Part shown: positions 1-7,461 of the stretch, piece after piece | How positions within the stretch are numbered: position 1 is the first letter of the stretch | Layout: every line of letters begins with the position of its first letter | Origin: Spirochaetota bacterium | GTDB lineage: Bacteria > Spirochaetota > Spirochaetia > CADAEX01 | DNA length: 58,527 bases | Assembly: GCA_009786125.1 (NCBI GenBank) | Contig: WQTU01000135.1 | Span: 1-58,527 of the forward strand | Reading direction: 5' to 3' | Notes under the pieces: model-generated | What the model saw: the letters and a program-made list of their open reading frames with translations, nothing else | Databases searched by the model: none | Told to the model about the DNA's origin: nothing | Translations under genes and position numbers: made by a program

Positions 1-54
<54 letters not shown>

Positions 55-354
55 CAAATTTTCGGGAAACTTGAGAGAAATATTTAAAATTTAGAAAATT
101 TTGCTGCTCTACGCGCGCGTGGTATGCACGCTCGTTAATTATGCCCATCCAGCATAATTTATTTTATTTTTTAAATACTGCAAGTGTTTTTTTTATAAAA
201 ATTGCTTAATTGGCAAGGTCACTGAACAATGCAAAAGTTCAAGCAATGAACGACAAAGCGCAATCAAATTTACAAAAAAATATAAATGATTTTTTGGTGA
301 TTTGATTAAAATTTATTGCCTGTCTTTTCAAGCAAAACTCTATATACTTAAATT

Positions 355-582
355 ATGGTTGTAAATGTTGAAGTTTTACATGATAGAGCATTAAATCTCC
401 TTTCAGAAATGGAACACCTTAACCTTATACGGCTAAATATTTCACCCAAAAGCACAATCGCAGCAGAACAAAAGCTTTCTGAACAATTTGCCGGGGCTTT
501 ACAACTTTCTGGTGCCAAGTATGAAGCGCTTCAAAATACCCTGCAAAAAGACCGTAAAGAATGGGCGCAGGATATTTACTAG
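355..582 (+). CDS. Small antitoxin-like protein (75 aa)
   Basis: This short acidic protein has no signal peptide or membrane segment. Its ending (LSEQFAGAL...LSGAKYEALQ...EWAQDIY) resembles small proteins I recall as common in treponemes, often placed like the antitoxin half of type II toxin-antitoxin pairs; that comparison is from memory. The start has no clear Shine-Dalgarno. Just past the stop, another frame reads YLLDSTYATKYRILW-stop, which resembles the opening strand of a PIN-domain toxin (normally M-x-YLLDTN). The partner gene may therefore be a truncated remnant. Function is inferred only. Confidence 0.5.
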   Translation: MVVNVEVLHDRALNLLSEMEHLNLIRLNISPKSTIAAEQKLSEQFAGALQLSGAKYEALQNTLQKDRKEWAQDIY

Positions 583-629
583 ATTCCACTTACGCAACAA
601 AATACAGGATTTTATGGTAATATCGTATC

Positions 630-1136
630 ATGCAAATAAATATAAAAACCGAAAGGCTTATAATAAGAAATCTTATCCCAAACGATGCAGAAGACTATTT
701 TCAAATATTTGGTAATCCCCTCATTGCTAAATATGATGATTTTTCTCCCATAACAAGAGAAGAGGCAGATGAAAACATAAGTGATATTATAAAAGCATAC
801 AGTAGCAACAGCCAGGAACAAGAAATAGGCGCAGAGCTCCTGGAAGAAAATAAAATTGTTGGCGTGCTTTATCTCAAAGAAGAAAATAGTTATGTTTTAA
901 CAGGATATCACTTTAACGAAAAGTATCACGGAAAAGGTCTGGCAGCAGAAGCTGTTAAAGCATTTATAGATTATCTTGAAAAAAATCAGACCAAAGAAAT
1001 AAGAGCTATCGTAGACCCGCTCAACGAAAATTCCATTAAGCTGTTAAAAAAACTTTCGTTTGTTTTTGTTGAAGAAAAGAAGACAAAAACAGAAAACAAC
1101 GTTACAAGGGAAGAATATATTTACAAAAAGATGTAG
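630..1136 (+). CDS. GNAT-family N-acetyltransferase, RimJ/RimL type
   Basis: The 168 aa length is normal for a single GNAT domain. It opens with the typical RimJ/RimL strand (TERLIIRNLIPNDAEDYFQIF) and carries the acetyl-CoA pyrophosphate-binding region as YHGKGLAAEAVKAFIDYL (about residues 97-114, Q/RxxGxG/A type), then the late DPLNENSIKLLKKLSF segment typical of the fold. Such enzymes transfer acetyl from acetyl-CoA to an amino group of a protein N-terminus, antibiotic or small molecule; the substrate cannot be told. The start has no obvious ribosome binding site. It converges on the next acetyltransferase. Confidence 0.85.
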   Translation: MQINIKTERLIIRNLIPNDAEDYFQIFGNPLIAKYDDFSPITREEADENISDIIKAYSSNSQEQEIGAELLEENKIVGVLYLKEENSYVLTGYHFNEKYHGKGLAAEAVKAFIDYLEKNQTKEIRAIVDPLNENSIKLLKKLSFVFVEEKKTKTENNVTREEYIYKKM

Positions 1137-1192
1137 AAATTAAAAAAAACGAGTCTGCTCAATTCGTTATACGCTATTATAATGACGCATTT

Positions 1193-1825
1193 TTACAGAT
1201 ATTTATTTGACATTTTTTCAAACCGTTCTTGCGTTTTTGAAAACCCTTTTTCCTTTTTCGCAAATCTCTTGTCAAATTCTTCCAGCTCATCATTATTTAT
1301 TTCATATACCTTGCCTTCATCAAATACTCCCTCTATTCCATTCAAGGCATTTGAGTATAATTCCAGAACCAATAATGCAGCAGGATATTTTTTATCTTTG
1401 TTTGTTATTTTAAATTCTTTTGATTCCCTAAACCCAAATCTTTTATAATATTCAGGATCACCATATATAATTATTGCCTTATAACCCAAGTCCTTAGATA
1501 ATTTTATAGTATGATTTATTAATTTCCCGCCAATTCCTTTATTCTGATATTCAGGCAACACACTTAATGGGCCAAATGTCAAAACATCATGTTCTGCAGC
1601 ATTATTTTTTACTTTTGTTTTTACATATACAATATTCCCAACAATTTTATTGTTATATACTGCTACAAAATCCAAGTCTCTAACAAATTCTTTTGCTTGT
1701 CTTAAATTGTGAATAAGCAAATGCTCATCACAGCCGGGAAAGTGCTGATTCCAAAATGCTTCTCTGGTTAATTCCTCAACAATTTTATAATCTCTTTCTT
1801 CTTCCAGTCTTATTTTTATTTCCAT
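1193..1825 (-). CDS. GNAT-family N-acetyltransferase, YhbS-like
   Basis: This 210 aa protein has an N-terminal GNAT domain. Residues 1-30 (IKIRLEEERDYKIVEELTREAF) match the opening of YhbS-like acetyltransferases. The acetyl-CoA loop is VLPEYQNKGIGGKLI (about 90-104), followed by ALLVLELYSNAL. The C-terminal ~45 residues are charged and probably helical, beyond the core fold. The substrate is unknown. It is transcribed towards the preceding acetyltransferase and may be monocistronic. Confidence 0.85.
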   Translation of the reverse strand: MEIKIRLEEERDYKIVEELTREAFWNQHFPGCDEHLLIHNLRQAKEFVRDLDFVAVYNNKIVGNIVYVKTKVKNNAAEHDVLTFGPLSVLPEYQNKGIGGKLINHTIKLSKDLGYKAIIIYGDPEYYKRFGFRESKEFKITNKDKKYPAALLVLELYSNALNGIEGVFDEGKVYEINNDELEEFDKRFAKKEKGFSKTQERFEKMSNKYL

Positions 1826-1943
1826 AATTTTTATAGTCTACATAAATTTGTATAAAAGGAAAGGTTTTTTAATCAATTCTTTTTTTACTATACTGCCTCG
1901 ATTATCAATTGAAGACAGGTCGTTTTTATTATAATCTTGATAT

Positions 1944-4454
1944 GTGAAAAAGCCTGAGATACTTTCTCCTGCAGGAGATATTGAATGCATTAAAGCAGCA
2001 TTTGCAGCAGGAGCTGATGCAATATATTTTGGACTTCCTTTTTTTAATGCAAGGCAAAGAGCAACAAATATTGAGCCCAAACAGCTTCCTCTTATTGTCT
2101 CGGAAGCAAAACTCAGAGGAATAAAGCTTTATCTTACATTGAATACGCTTATCACAGAAGAAGAAATTCCATCTCTTCTTGATGTTATTGATACTGCAAT
2201 GATCTCCGGAGTAACAGATTTCATAATACAGGATATGGGGATTCTTTATATTCTAAAAAAAACTTACCCTATGGCAAAAATCCATATCTCAACCCAGGCA
2301 ACAACACATACAAAAGGGCAGATACTATTTCTTTCCAAATGCAATGTAGAAAGAGTAAATCTTGCAAGGGAACTCTCTCTTGCAGAAATAAAAGAACTTA
2401 CAGATATTGCGCATAAAAATAATATGGAAACAGAAGTTTTTGTTCATGGCTCACTCTGCATCTCCTTTTCCGGGCAGTGCTACTTATGTTCTTTTCTCGA
2501 AGGCTGCTCCGGCAACAGAGGGCTGTGTCAACAAAATTGCAGAAGACTTTATAAAAAAGCAAACAAAAAAAAATATTTCTTAAATCTGAAAGATAACAGT
2601 GCGCTGGAATATTCATCGCAGCTTATGGCTGCAGGAGTTGATTCTCTTAAAATCGAAGGCAGAATTAAAGGTCCGGCTTATGTCTATTCTGTAGTTAAAG
2701 GGTGGAAAACAATTCTGGAAAATAACAACCAGACCACGGCAGCAGGCGAGGCAGCTTTGCTTTTTGGCGGAGTCTTTAACAGGCTCTTTACAGCCGGATA
2801 CCTTGAAAGTGCTGTAAGTTATGATATGCTTTCAGAGATTCCCGCAGACCGCTCTCTCAAGAAGATTGCAGAAGTTATATCTTACAGCGCAGATAACTTC
2901 TTGCTTGAAAGCAGCCATATGTTTAAATCTGATCTTCTCTCCGAAATTATAATCAAAGACATTCATGATAATTTTATATGTGCAGCTATAGCAGAAAAAA
3001 CAGTTGGCAGTAACGATGGAAGAAGAGGCGAGCAAAAGAAACCAGAAAAGAGTTTTTTCTATAAAATAAAAATAACAGGCAAGCTGGAAGGAAAAATAAA
3101 AAAAGGGAATGCAATATTTGCCCAGAGACCTGCGCTTGAAGCAGGTGAATTGGAAAAAATGATTAACAGTGTCGTTTTCAGAAAAATCCCTCTAACTGCA
3201 GAAATATATGCAGAAGCAGACAAAGAGTTTAAGCTTAAACTCTTTGCGCAAAAAAATCTCTCCGCAGAAGAAAGCAGCGGAACTTATGAGTCCGAAAAAC
3301 CGATCTCTTTATCAATAAAAAATTCTACTTCAAAAGATGACATTTCAAAACAGCTTTCAAGATTTGGCAATACGCCATTTGAGCTTGAAAATATTGTTTT
3401 TAAAAATTGGGAAAACAATATTTTTATTCCTTCAAGTTTGATAAATATTGCCAGGAGAAAATGCACAGCAGAACTTTTGGGAACCATAGATTCGCCAAGA
3501 AAAGATATTTTCCTGGCGGCACATTGCCTTACCGGGCAAACGTTATGCGAAAACACTGTGTCAGCCAGCCAGCCCGGCGCAAAGCCGCGCAAGCTCTCTG
3601 TTTTTCTGGACAACATTACTATAGCAAAAGAACTAAAATCATTATATAAAGAAAAAATCGAAATAATATTAGAAATCAATGACCCAACCACAAATACCAA
3701 TATTGACAATAGCTTTACGCTCTTTTTCCCGGCAGTAATCGAATACAATGCAGAGGAAAAATACAAACAGCTTATAAAGAGTTGCAACAACAAAATTATT
3801 TTGAACAACACATCTTTTTTAGAAACTATATTAGATACTGGCAAAGAATGGATAGCCGGACCTTTTTTGAATATCACAAACAGTCTTGCAATAAAACTGT
3901 TCTCAGAAACAGCACGCTGCTCCGGCGCAATAGCTTCGCTTGAACTTTCGCTCGAACAAATAAAACTGTTAGCCGAAAAATCAGAATTGCCATTATCCTG
4001 CTTTATATATTCCGCAACAAAACTTATGACAACAAGGCAGTGCCTGCTTGAATACAAATGCGGGAAAAAAATATCAGATAGCACTTGTTATTATAATTGC
4101 TGCGGAGAAGATATTCTTGATGAAATTAACGGCAGAAGATTAAAAATATACAAAAGAAAATGGAATTTTACAGAACTATATGACAGCAGTTTTATTTTAA
4201 TTCCTGAGATTGTTCCTGCTCTAAAGAACAAAATATCAAACTTTATTATAGATTCAAGGGAATTTAGTTTTGCTGAACACGACCAGACAAAGGGCAGCGC
4301 AAGCCGGAAAACAATATCCGACTTGCGCTGGACTTTGCCCGAAATTACAGAACTTTTTATAATTTATCTGGAGAATCCAATCCCCGATAACAAAAATAAA
4401 ATTACAGAACTATTTAAAGCTACATCAAAGGGGAATATAAAAAAAGGAATTTAG
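1944..4454 (+). CDS. Peptidase U32 family protein (RlhA/YdcP-like)
   Basis: At 836 aa this is a long U32 protein. The N-terminal barrel begins KKPEILSPAGDIECIKAAFAAGADAIYFG. The family signature is EVFVHGSLCISFSGQCYLCS (about 169-188), followed by clustered cysteines (GCSGNRGLCQQNCRRLY) that in RlhA/TrhP relatives are thought to bind an Fe-S cluster. The middle matches the DUF3656-type extension of long members. A second Cys group (CLLEYKC...CYYNCC) lies near residue 700. Known members mostly hydroxylate rRNA or tRNA bases rather than cleave protein, so RNA modification is the better guess. GTG is the start: the ATG two bases earlier runs straight into a stop. The stop codon directly abuts repeat R1. 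Confidence 0.85.
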   Translation: MKKPEILSPAGDIECIKAAFAAGADAIYFGLPFFNARQRATNIEPKQLPLIVSEAKLRGIKLYLTLNTLITEEEIPSLLDVIDTAMISGVTDFIIQDMGILYILKKTYPMAKIHISTQATTHTKGQILFLSKCNVERVNLARELSLAEIKELTDIAHKNNMETEVFVHGSLCISFSGQCYLCSFLEGCSGNRGLCQQNCRRLYKKANKKKYFLNLKDNSALEYSSQLMAAGVDSLKIEGRIKGPAYVYSVVKGWKTILENNNQTTAAGEAALLFGGVFNRLFTAGYLESAVSYDMLSEIPADRSLKKIAEVISYSADNFLLESSHMFKSDLLSEIIIKDIHDNFICAAIAEKTVGSNDGRRGEQKKPEKSFFYKIKITGKLEGKIKKGNAIFAQRPALEAGELEKMINSVVFRKIPLTAEIYAEADKEFKLKLFAQKNLSAEESSGTYESEKPISLSIKNSTSKDDISKQLSRFGNTPFELENIVFKNWENNIFIPSSLINIARRKCTAELLGTIDSPRKDIFLAAHCLTGQTLCENTVSASQPGAKPRKLSVFLDNITIAKELKSLYKEKIEIILEINDPTTNTNIDNSFTLFFPAVIEYNAEEKYKQLIKSCNNKIILNNTSFLETILDTGKEWIAGPFLNITNSLAIKLFSETARCSGAIASLELSLEQIKLLAEKSELPLSCFIYSATKLMTTRQCLLEYKCGKKISDSTCYYNCCGEDILDEINGRRLKIYKRKWNFTELYDSSFILIPEIVPALKNKISNFIIDSREFSFAEHDQTKGSASRKTISDLRWTLPEITELFIIYLENPIPDNKNKITELFKATSKGNIKKGI

Positions 4455-4576
4455 GGAAGCACTGATTAAATTTGACTCTAATCAGTGCTTCCACATTTTT
4501 TCTCGTTTTCTTGCAGAAAACTGTGAAAAAAGGATAATAAGGTAAAGCTGATTTATTCTCGATTGAATAAATCAGC
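4455..4576. repeat. Structured palindromic element R1, copy 1 (three hairpins)
   Basis: Three inverted repeats follow the U32 stop codon without a gap. Hairpin 1 (4455-4492) is a perfect 14-bp stem, GGAAGCACTGATTA, around a 10-base loop. Hairpin 2 (4496-4531) pairs TTTTTTC with GAAAAAA and, inside, GTTTTC with GAAAAC. Hairpin 3 (4547-4576) is a perfect 12-bp stem, GCTGATTTATTC, with loop TCGATT. Related copies lie at 24573-24713, 44914-44981 (inverted, partial) and 46924-46962 (hairpin 1 only). It may double as a terminator between two convergent genes. Confidence 0.9.
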
Positions 4577-4614
4577 GGTTTCTTAGGCGACCGATTTTTT
4601 TCCCTATAAAACAC

Positions 4615-5850
4615 TTACCTTTCTCCGGACTCAGTTTCTGTGCGGCTCTTCCTTTCCCGGCGAACATAAACCATCACTACTATCACATATAAAATCAGTA
4701 TTAAAGATAAAACGCGGTAGATTGTATCAAGACCCATAAAGTTAAGAAGCTGAAAAGCAAACATCGGACCTATAGCGCTGGCAAGGTCTCCTACAGTAAG
4801 AACAAAACCAAGAGACCTGCCCTGATTCTCTTTGTCCGCCGTATAATCTGCAACAAGAGTTCTCACAAGAACCGTTATGCCCCCGCCCGGCACAGTACAC
4901 AAGAGCAGCCCCAGCAAAGTCATATACGGCGGAGCCAAAGTAATAAAGAAGAGACCAGCAACCCCAAGCAATAGAATTATTACAACAGCATGTAACCTGT
5001 TTTTAAATTTATCCGAAAAGTAACCCACAAAAGGCGTAATACACATTTCTACTATCATTCTTATCCCGCCAATTAAACCGGTAAGAGTTGCCAACCCTAT
5101 GCCAACAACAAATATCGAAATTTTTTCTCGTGTAATAACGCTAAGCAACGAAGCTACTATAAAGCCGGAAAATATAAGGCGCGAAATCCCGTAAATCGAA
5201 GCAAAAAACACCAACTTTGAATCAACCTTGTAAATAAGGCTTTTTTTAAAGTTGGCAAAAGACATTTTTTCTTTTTTATGAACTTCAACATTTGGAAGAA
5301 AAATAAGAGCAAAAAAAGCGCCGGCAAGGGAAATAAATCCATTCACAACCATAGCCTGCTGAAAACCTATCTTGTCCGAGAGAAATCCTCCCATCGCAAA
5401 GCCCAAAACAACTCCGAGCGAAAGCCAAAAATAGTGCATCCCTGTCCACTTGCCCCTGGTTTCAGGAGTAGTTTCATCAAGCAATATGCTTGTGCCGCCA
5501 ATAATTATTCCGGACCAGGCAATTCCCCACAAAATTCTTGCAATAAAAAGAGGAAGAAATCCCGAGCAAAACCCAAACATAAGATTGGAAAAAGCGCCAA
5601 GAAAGAGCGCTCCCACAAAAATCTTCTTTCTGCTGCCAAAGTCGAAGAAATAACCGCAAACACTATTGGAAATCAGCCTGACCATTCTGTTAATTCCCAT
5701 AAGCACACCGGCATTTGTCAGCGAGATTCCCAATACTCCAACATACAGAGGCAACACAGCATAAATAGTGCTGTCCCCAAGTATCGAGACTGCGGATCCA
5801 ATCCATACAGGAATCGCTATTTTAAAAAATCTTTTGTCTTTTTGATTCAT
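4615..5850 (-). CDS. MFS transporter, 12 transmembrane segments
   Basis: This 411 aa hydrophobic protein has the major-facilitator layout of two six-helix halves joined by a basic loop (about 190-215, EVHKKEKMSFANFKKSLIYK). The MFS A-motif analogue in loop 2-3 is GYFFDFGSRKKIFVGALF, and a second GYFSDKFKNR lies in the other half. It is an inner-membrane secondary transporter; the substrate cannot be deduced, and drug-efflux and sugar-phosphate-like members share these motifs. Its 3' end approaches R1 copy 1. Upstream, 5851-6133 is AT-rich, with a near-terminator palindrome at 6081-6102 and no gene. Confidence 0.88.
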   Translation of the reverse strand: MNQKDKRFFKIAIPVWIGSAVSILGDSTIYAVLPLYVGVLGISLTNAGVLMGINRMVRLISNSVCGYFFDFGSRKKIFVGALFLGAFSNLMFGFCSGFLPLFIARILWGIAWSGIIIGGTSILLDETTPETRGKWTGMHYFWLSLGVVLGFAMGGFLSDKIGFQQAMVVNGFISLAGAFFALIFLPNVEVHKKEKMSFANFKKSLIYKVDSKLVFFASIYGISRLIFSGFIVASLLSVITREKISIFVVGIGLATLTGLIGGIRMIVEMCITPFVGYFSDKFKNRLHAVVIILLLGVAGLFFITLAPPYMTLLGLLLCTVPGGGITVLVRTLVADYTADKENQGRSLGFVLTVGDLASAIGPMFAFQLLNFMGLDTIYRVLSLILILYVIVVMVYVRRERKSRTETESGER

Positions 5851-6080
5851 TTTGAGTTGCTTGGGCTACTATATCACTAAAGAGATTTCTATTATATATG
5901 GGGATATACGAAAAATTATATAAAAAACGACAAGCCAAAACACAAGGAAAATTCAATCCTCGCCATTCGACTAGAATTGTTTCCCTCTATCTCTATGAAA
6001 TGCGGCTCCCATGCCTAAATTAGCTGTATTAATCAAGATAAAGCAAGATAGTGATATCTTGTTTATATTATCCTTTCTAT

Positions 6081-6102
6081 AATATTTTTTATAAAAAATA
6101 TT
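6081..6102. terminator. AT-only perfect palindrome downstream of 6134-6571
   Basis: AATATTTTTT/ATAAAAAATATT forms a 22-base perfect inverted repeat about 30 bp past the stop of the minus-strand gene at 6134. With no G-C pairs it is a weak hairpin, so the terminator role is only a possibility. Confidence 0.4.
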
Positions 6103-6133
6103 ATTCCCGAATAATTAAACATAAATAATTTTA

Positions 6134-6571
6134 TTATAAAAATCGTTGTATTTCAACACGAACTACAGACTCTCCATTGAGATATGTTCTTAATGTTATC
6201 CTGTAATTAAGATCTCTAGTAACCCAAACCAACTCAGTCCCCACTTGCCCAGGATTGCCGATTTCTCTCGTGAAACTATTAACCAATACTGTAGCAGCTT
6301 GCTCGGCTGCCCTTGCACTATTGTAATAAATATTGCGAACATATGCTACTGTGCGTCCAAATTGAACAAACCATTGCCTTTGCTTTTTTGGTGGTCCTTC
6401 AGCATCTAATTCGAAGATCCTAACCCCTTCTCTTGAAATCCAACCGCAACACAAAGCATTTTTTGGAACAGGTCTTTCCATGCCATTAATCATGTCTCTA
6501 GCTGTTGTTGTCTGTGCGGATAAAATAGAACCATAAATCATAAAAACTATCAGAAAAGTAAATTTCTTCAT
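6134..6571 (-). CDS. Secreted protein of unknown function (145 aa)
   Basis: I chose the internal ATG at 6571 because it follows a strong GGAGGG and begins a clear signal peptide (MKKFTFLIVFMIYGSILSAQ, cleavage expected near SAQ). The longer ORF-track start only adds 14 upstream residues. The mature protein has no recognised motif; segments such as KKQRQWFVQFGRTVAYVRNIYY and a C-terminal IQRFL suggest a small beta-rich periplasmic domain. It shares strand with the 55-aa ORF, the three-TM protein and the LRR protein, all minus, and could belong to the same accessory cluster. Confidence 0.65.
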   Translation of the reverse strand: MKKFTFLIVFMIYGSILSAQTTTARDMINGMERPVPKNALCCGWISREGVRIFELDAEGPPKKQRQWFVQFGRTVAYVRNIYYNSARAAEQAATVLVNSFTREIGNPGQVGTELVWVTRDLNYRITLRTYLNGESVVRVEIQRFL

Positions 6572-6730
6572 AAAACCCTCCAGAGCTTTAACGTGTATTT
6601 TGCCCACCGGCAATTATTAACAACCCACACGACCTACCAAACAATGATTATCAATGTGTGATTAAAATTGTGCTCTACTGTGAATAATTTTGTTTTATCT
6701 TTGTTATTCAAAAAACACAAGTTAATTAAT

Positions 6731-6898
6731 CTACATTTCAGAATCTGTTACACGCTTTGTAATTAAGTTAGGTGGTAATGATTGAGGTGATGACCGCTTA
6801 GATGACTCATCTCTTAATGGCTTATATGCTGGCTGCTGACGTTGCTCACACCTTGGTTCATTTGTTTTCTCATTTTTTATTTCTTGATTATCTGACAT
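6731..6898 (-). CDS. Small Pro/charged-rich protein (55 aa), absent from ORF track
   Basis: ATG at 6898 is preceded by GGAGGG with good spacing, and the frame stays open for 55 codons to TAG. The product (MSDNQEIKNEKTNEPRCEQ...LPPNLITKRV) is polar, proline-containing and probably disordered. It lies only 15 bp downstream of the three-TM protein at 6914, with its own strong ribosome binding site, which suggests a two-gene unit. I recall membrane proteins of the neighbour's type being followed by short proline-rich proteins, but cannot check that here. Function unknown. Confidence 0.6.
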   Translation of the reverse strand: MSDNQEIKNEKTNEPRCEQRQQPAYKPLRDESSKRSSPQSLPPNLITKRVTDSEM

Positions 6899-6913
6899 AA
6901 TAACCCTCCTTGT

Positions 6914-7453
6914 TTATAAGAAATAATCCAAAAACAATATCACAAAAATAGCTACAATTAAAAACATATTTGCAAGACAAAAATTATTAGCCATTTGCAG
7001 CTTTTTAGCAATGTTTTCATTGTTCCTTTCATATTCATCGATAACTTCTACTAATTTTTCCTTAATATAGGTAACAAAATCATCTTCATTAATACTTTTA
7101 AGCTTTTGATATGCATCAATAGGATCAAATTCAGGACGACTTTTCGGCTTATAACTATTATGGAGTGTAACAATTAGAAAAATAAATATAAGCAAATAGC
7201 ATAAACAAAGAATAAAGTTAATGATTGACAGTATTTCTTCTAATGAAAACTTTATTACCATACCTCGACTAAGCAAGGATAATTCTACGACAAGAAAAGC
7301 TGCAAGAGAAATACCTGTAACCATATAATATCCTATAGCTTTACTTTCCAGGCGATCTTTTCGAGAAATTTCCATTTTATATTTATCATATATTTTTTCT
7401 AATATATAAAATTCTTTTTTTATTTTTGTTTCAAAAACACCATTATTCTCCAC
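6914..7453 (-). CDS. Three-TM membrane protein with helical cytosolic segments (SLATT-like architecture)
   Basis: The 179 aa protein begins with an amphipathic helix (EFYILEKIYDKYKMEISRKDR), then TM1 (~46-64), TM2 (~76-98), a charged ~50-residue cytosolic segment with a helical KEKLVEVIDEYERNNENI stretch, and TM3 at the C-terminus (~158-178). That order of helix, TM hairpin, soluble helix and TM recalls SLATT and related membrane effectors of bacterial conflict systems, but I see no diagnostic residue, so this is resemblance only. It is flanked by the small proline-rich ORF downstream and the LRR gene upstream. Confidence 0.6.
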   Translation of the reverse strand: MENNGVFETKIKKEFYILEKIYDKYKMEISRKDRLESKAIGYYMVTGISLAAFLVVELSLLSRGMVIKFSLEEILSIINFILCLCYLLIFIFLIVTLHNSYKPKSRPEFDPIDAYQKLKSINEDDFVTYIKEKLVEVIDEYERNNENIAKKLQMANNFCLANMFLIVAIFVILFLDYFL

Positions 7454-7461
7454 AGATTCTT

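Noticed and set aside
3284-4084. 266-aa minus-strand ORF inside the U32 gene
   Set aside because: Antisense to a well-recognised gene; Cys/Phe/Ser-rich and unlike a real protein.
5278-5880. 200-aa plus-strand ORF opposite the MFS transporter
   Set aside because: Lysine/asparagine/serine-rich reflection of the hydrophobic transporter coding strand; no ribosome binding site support.
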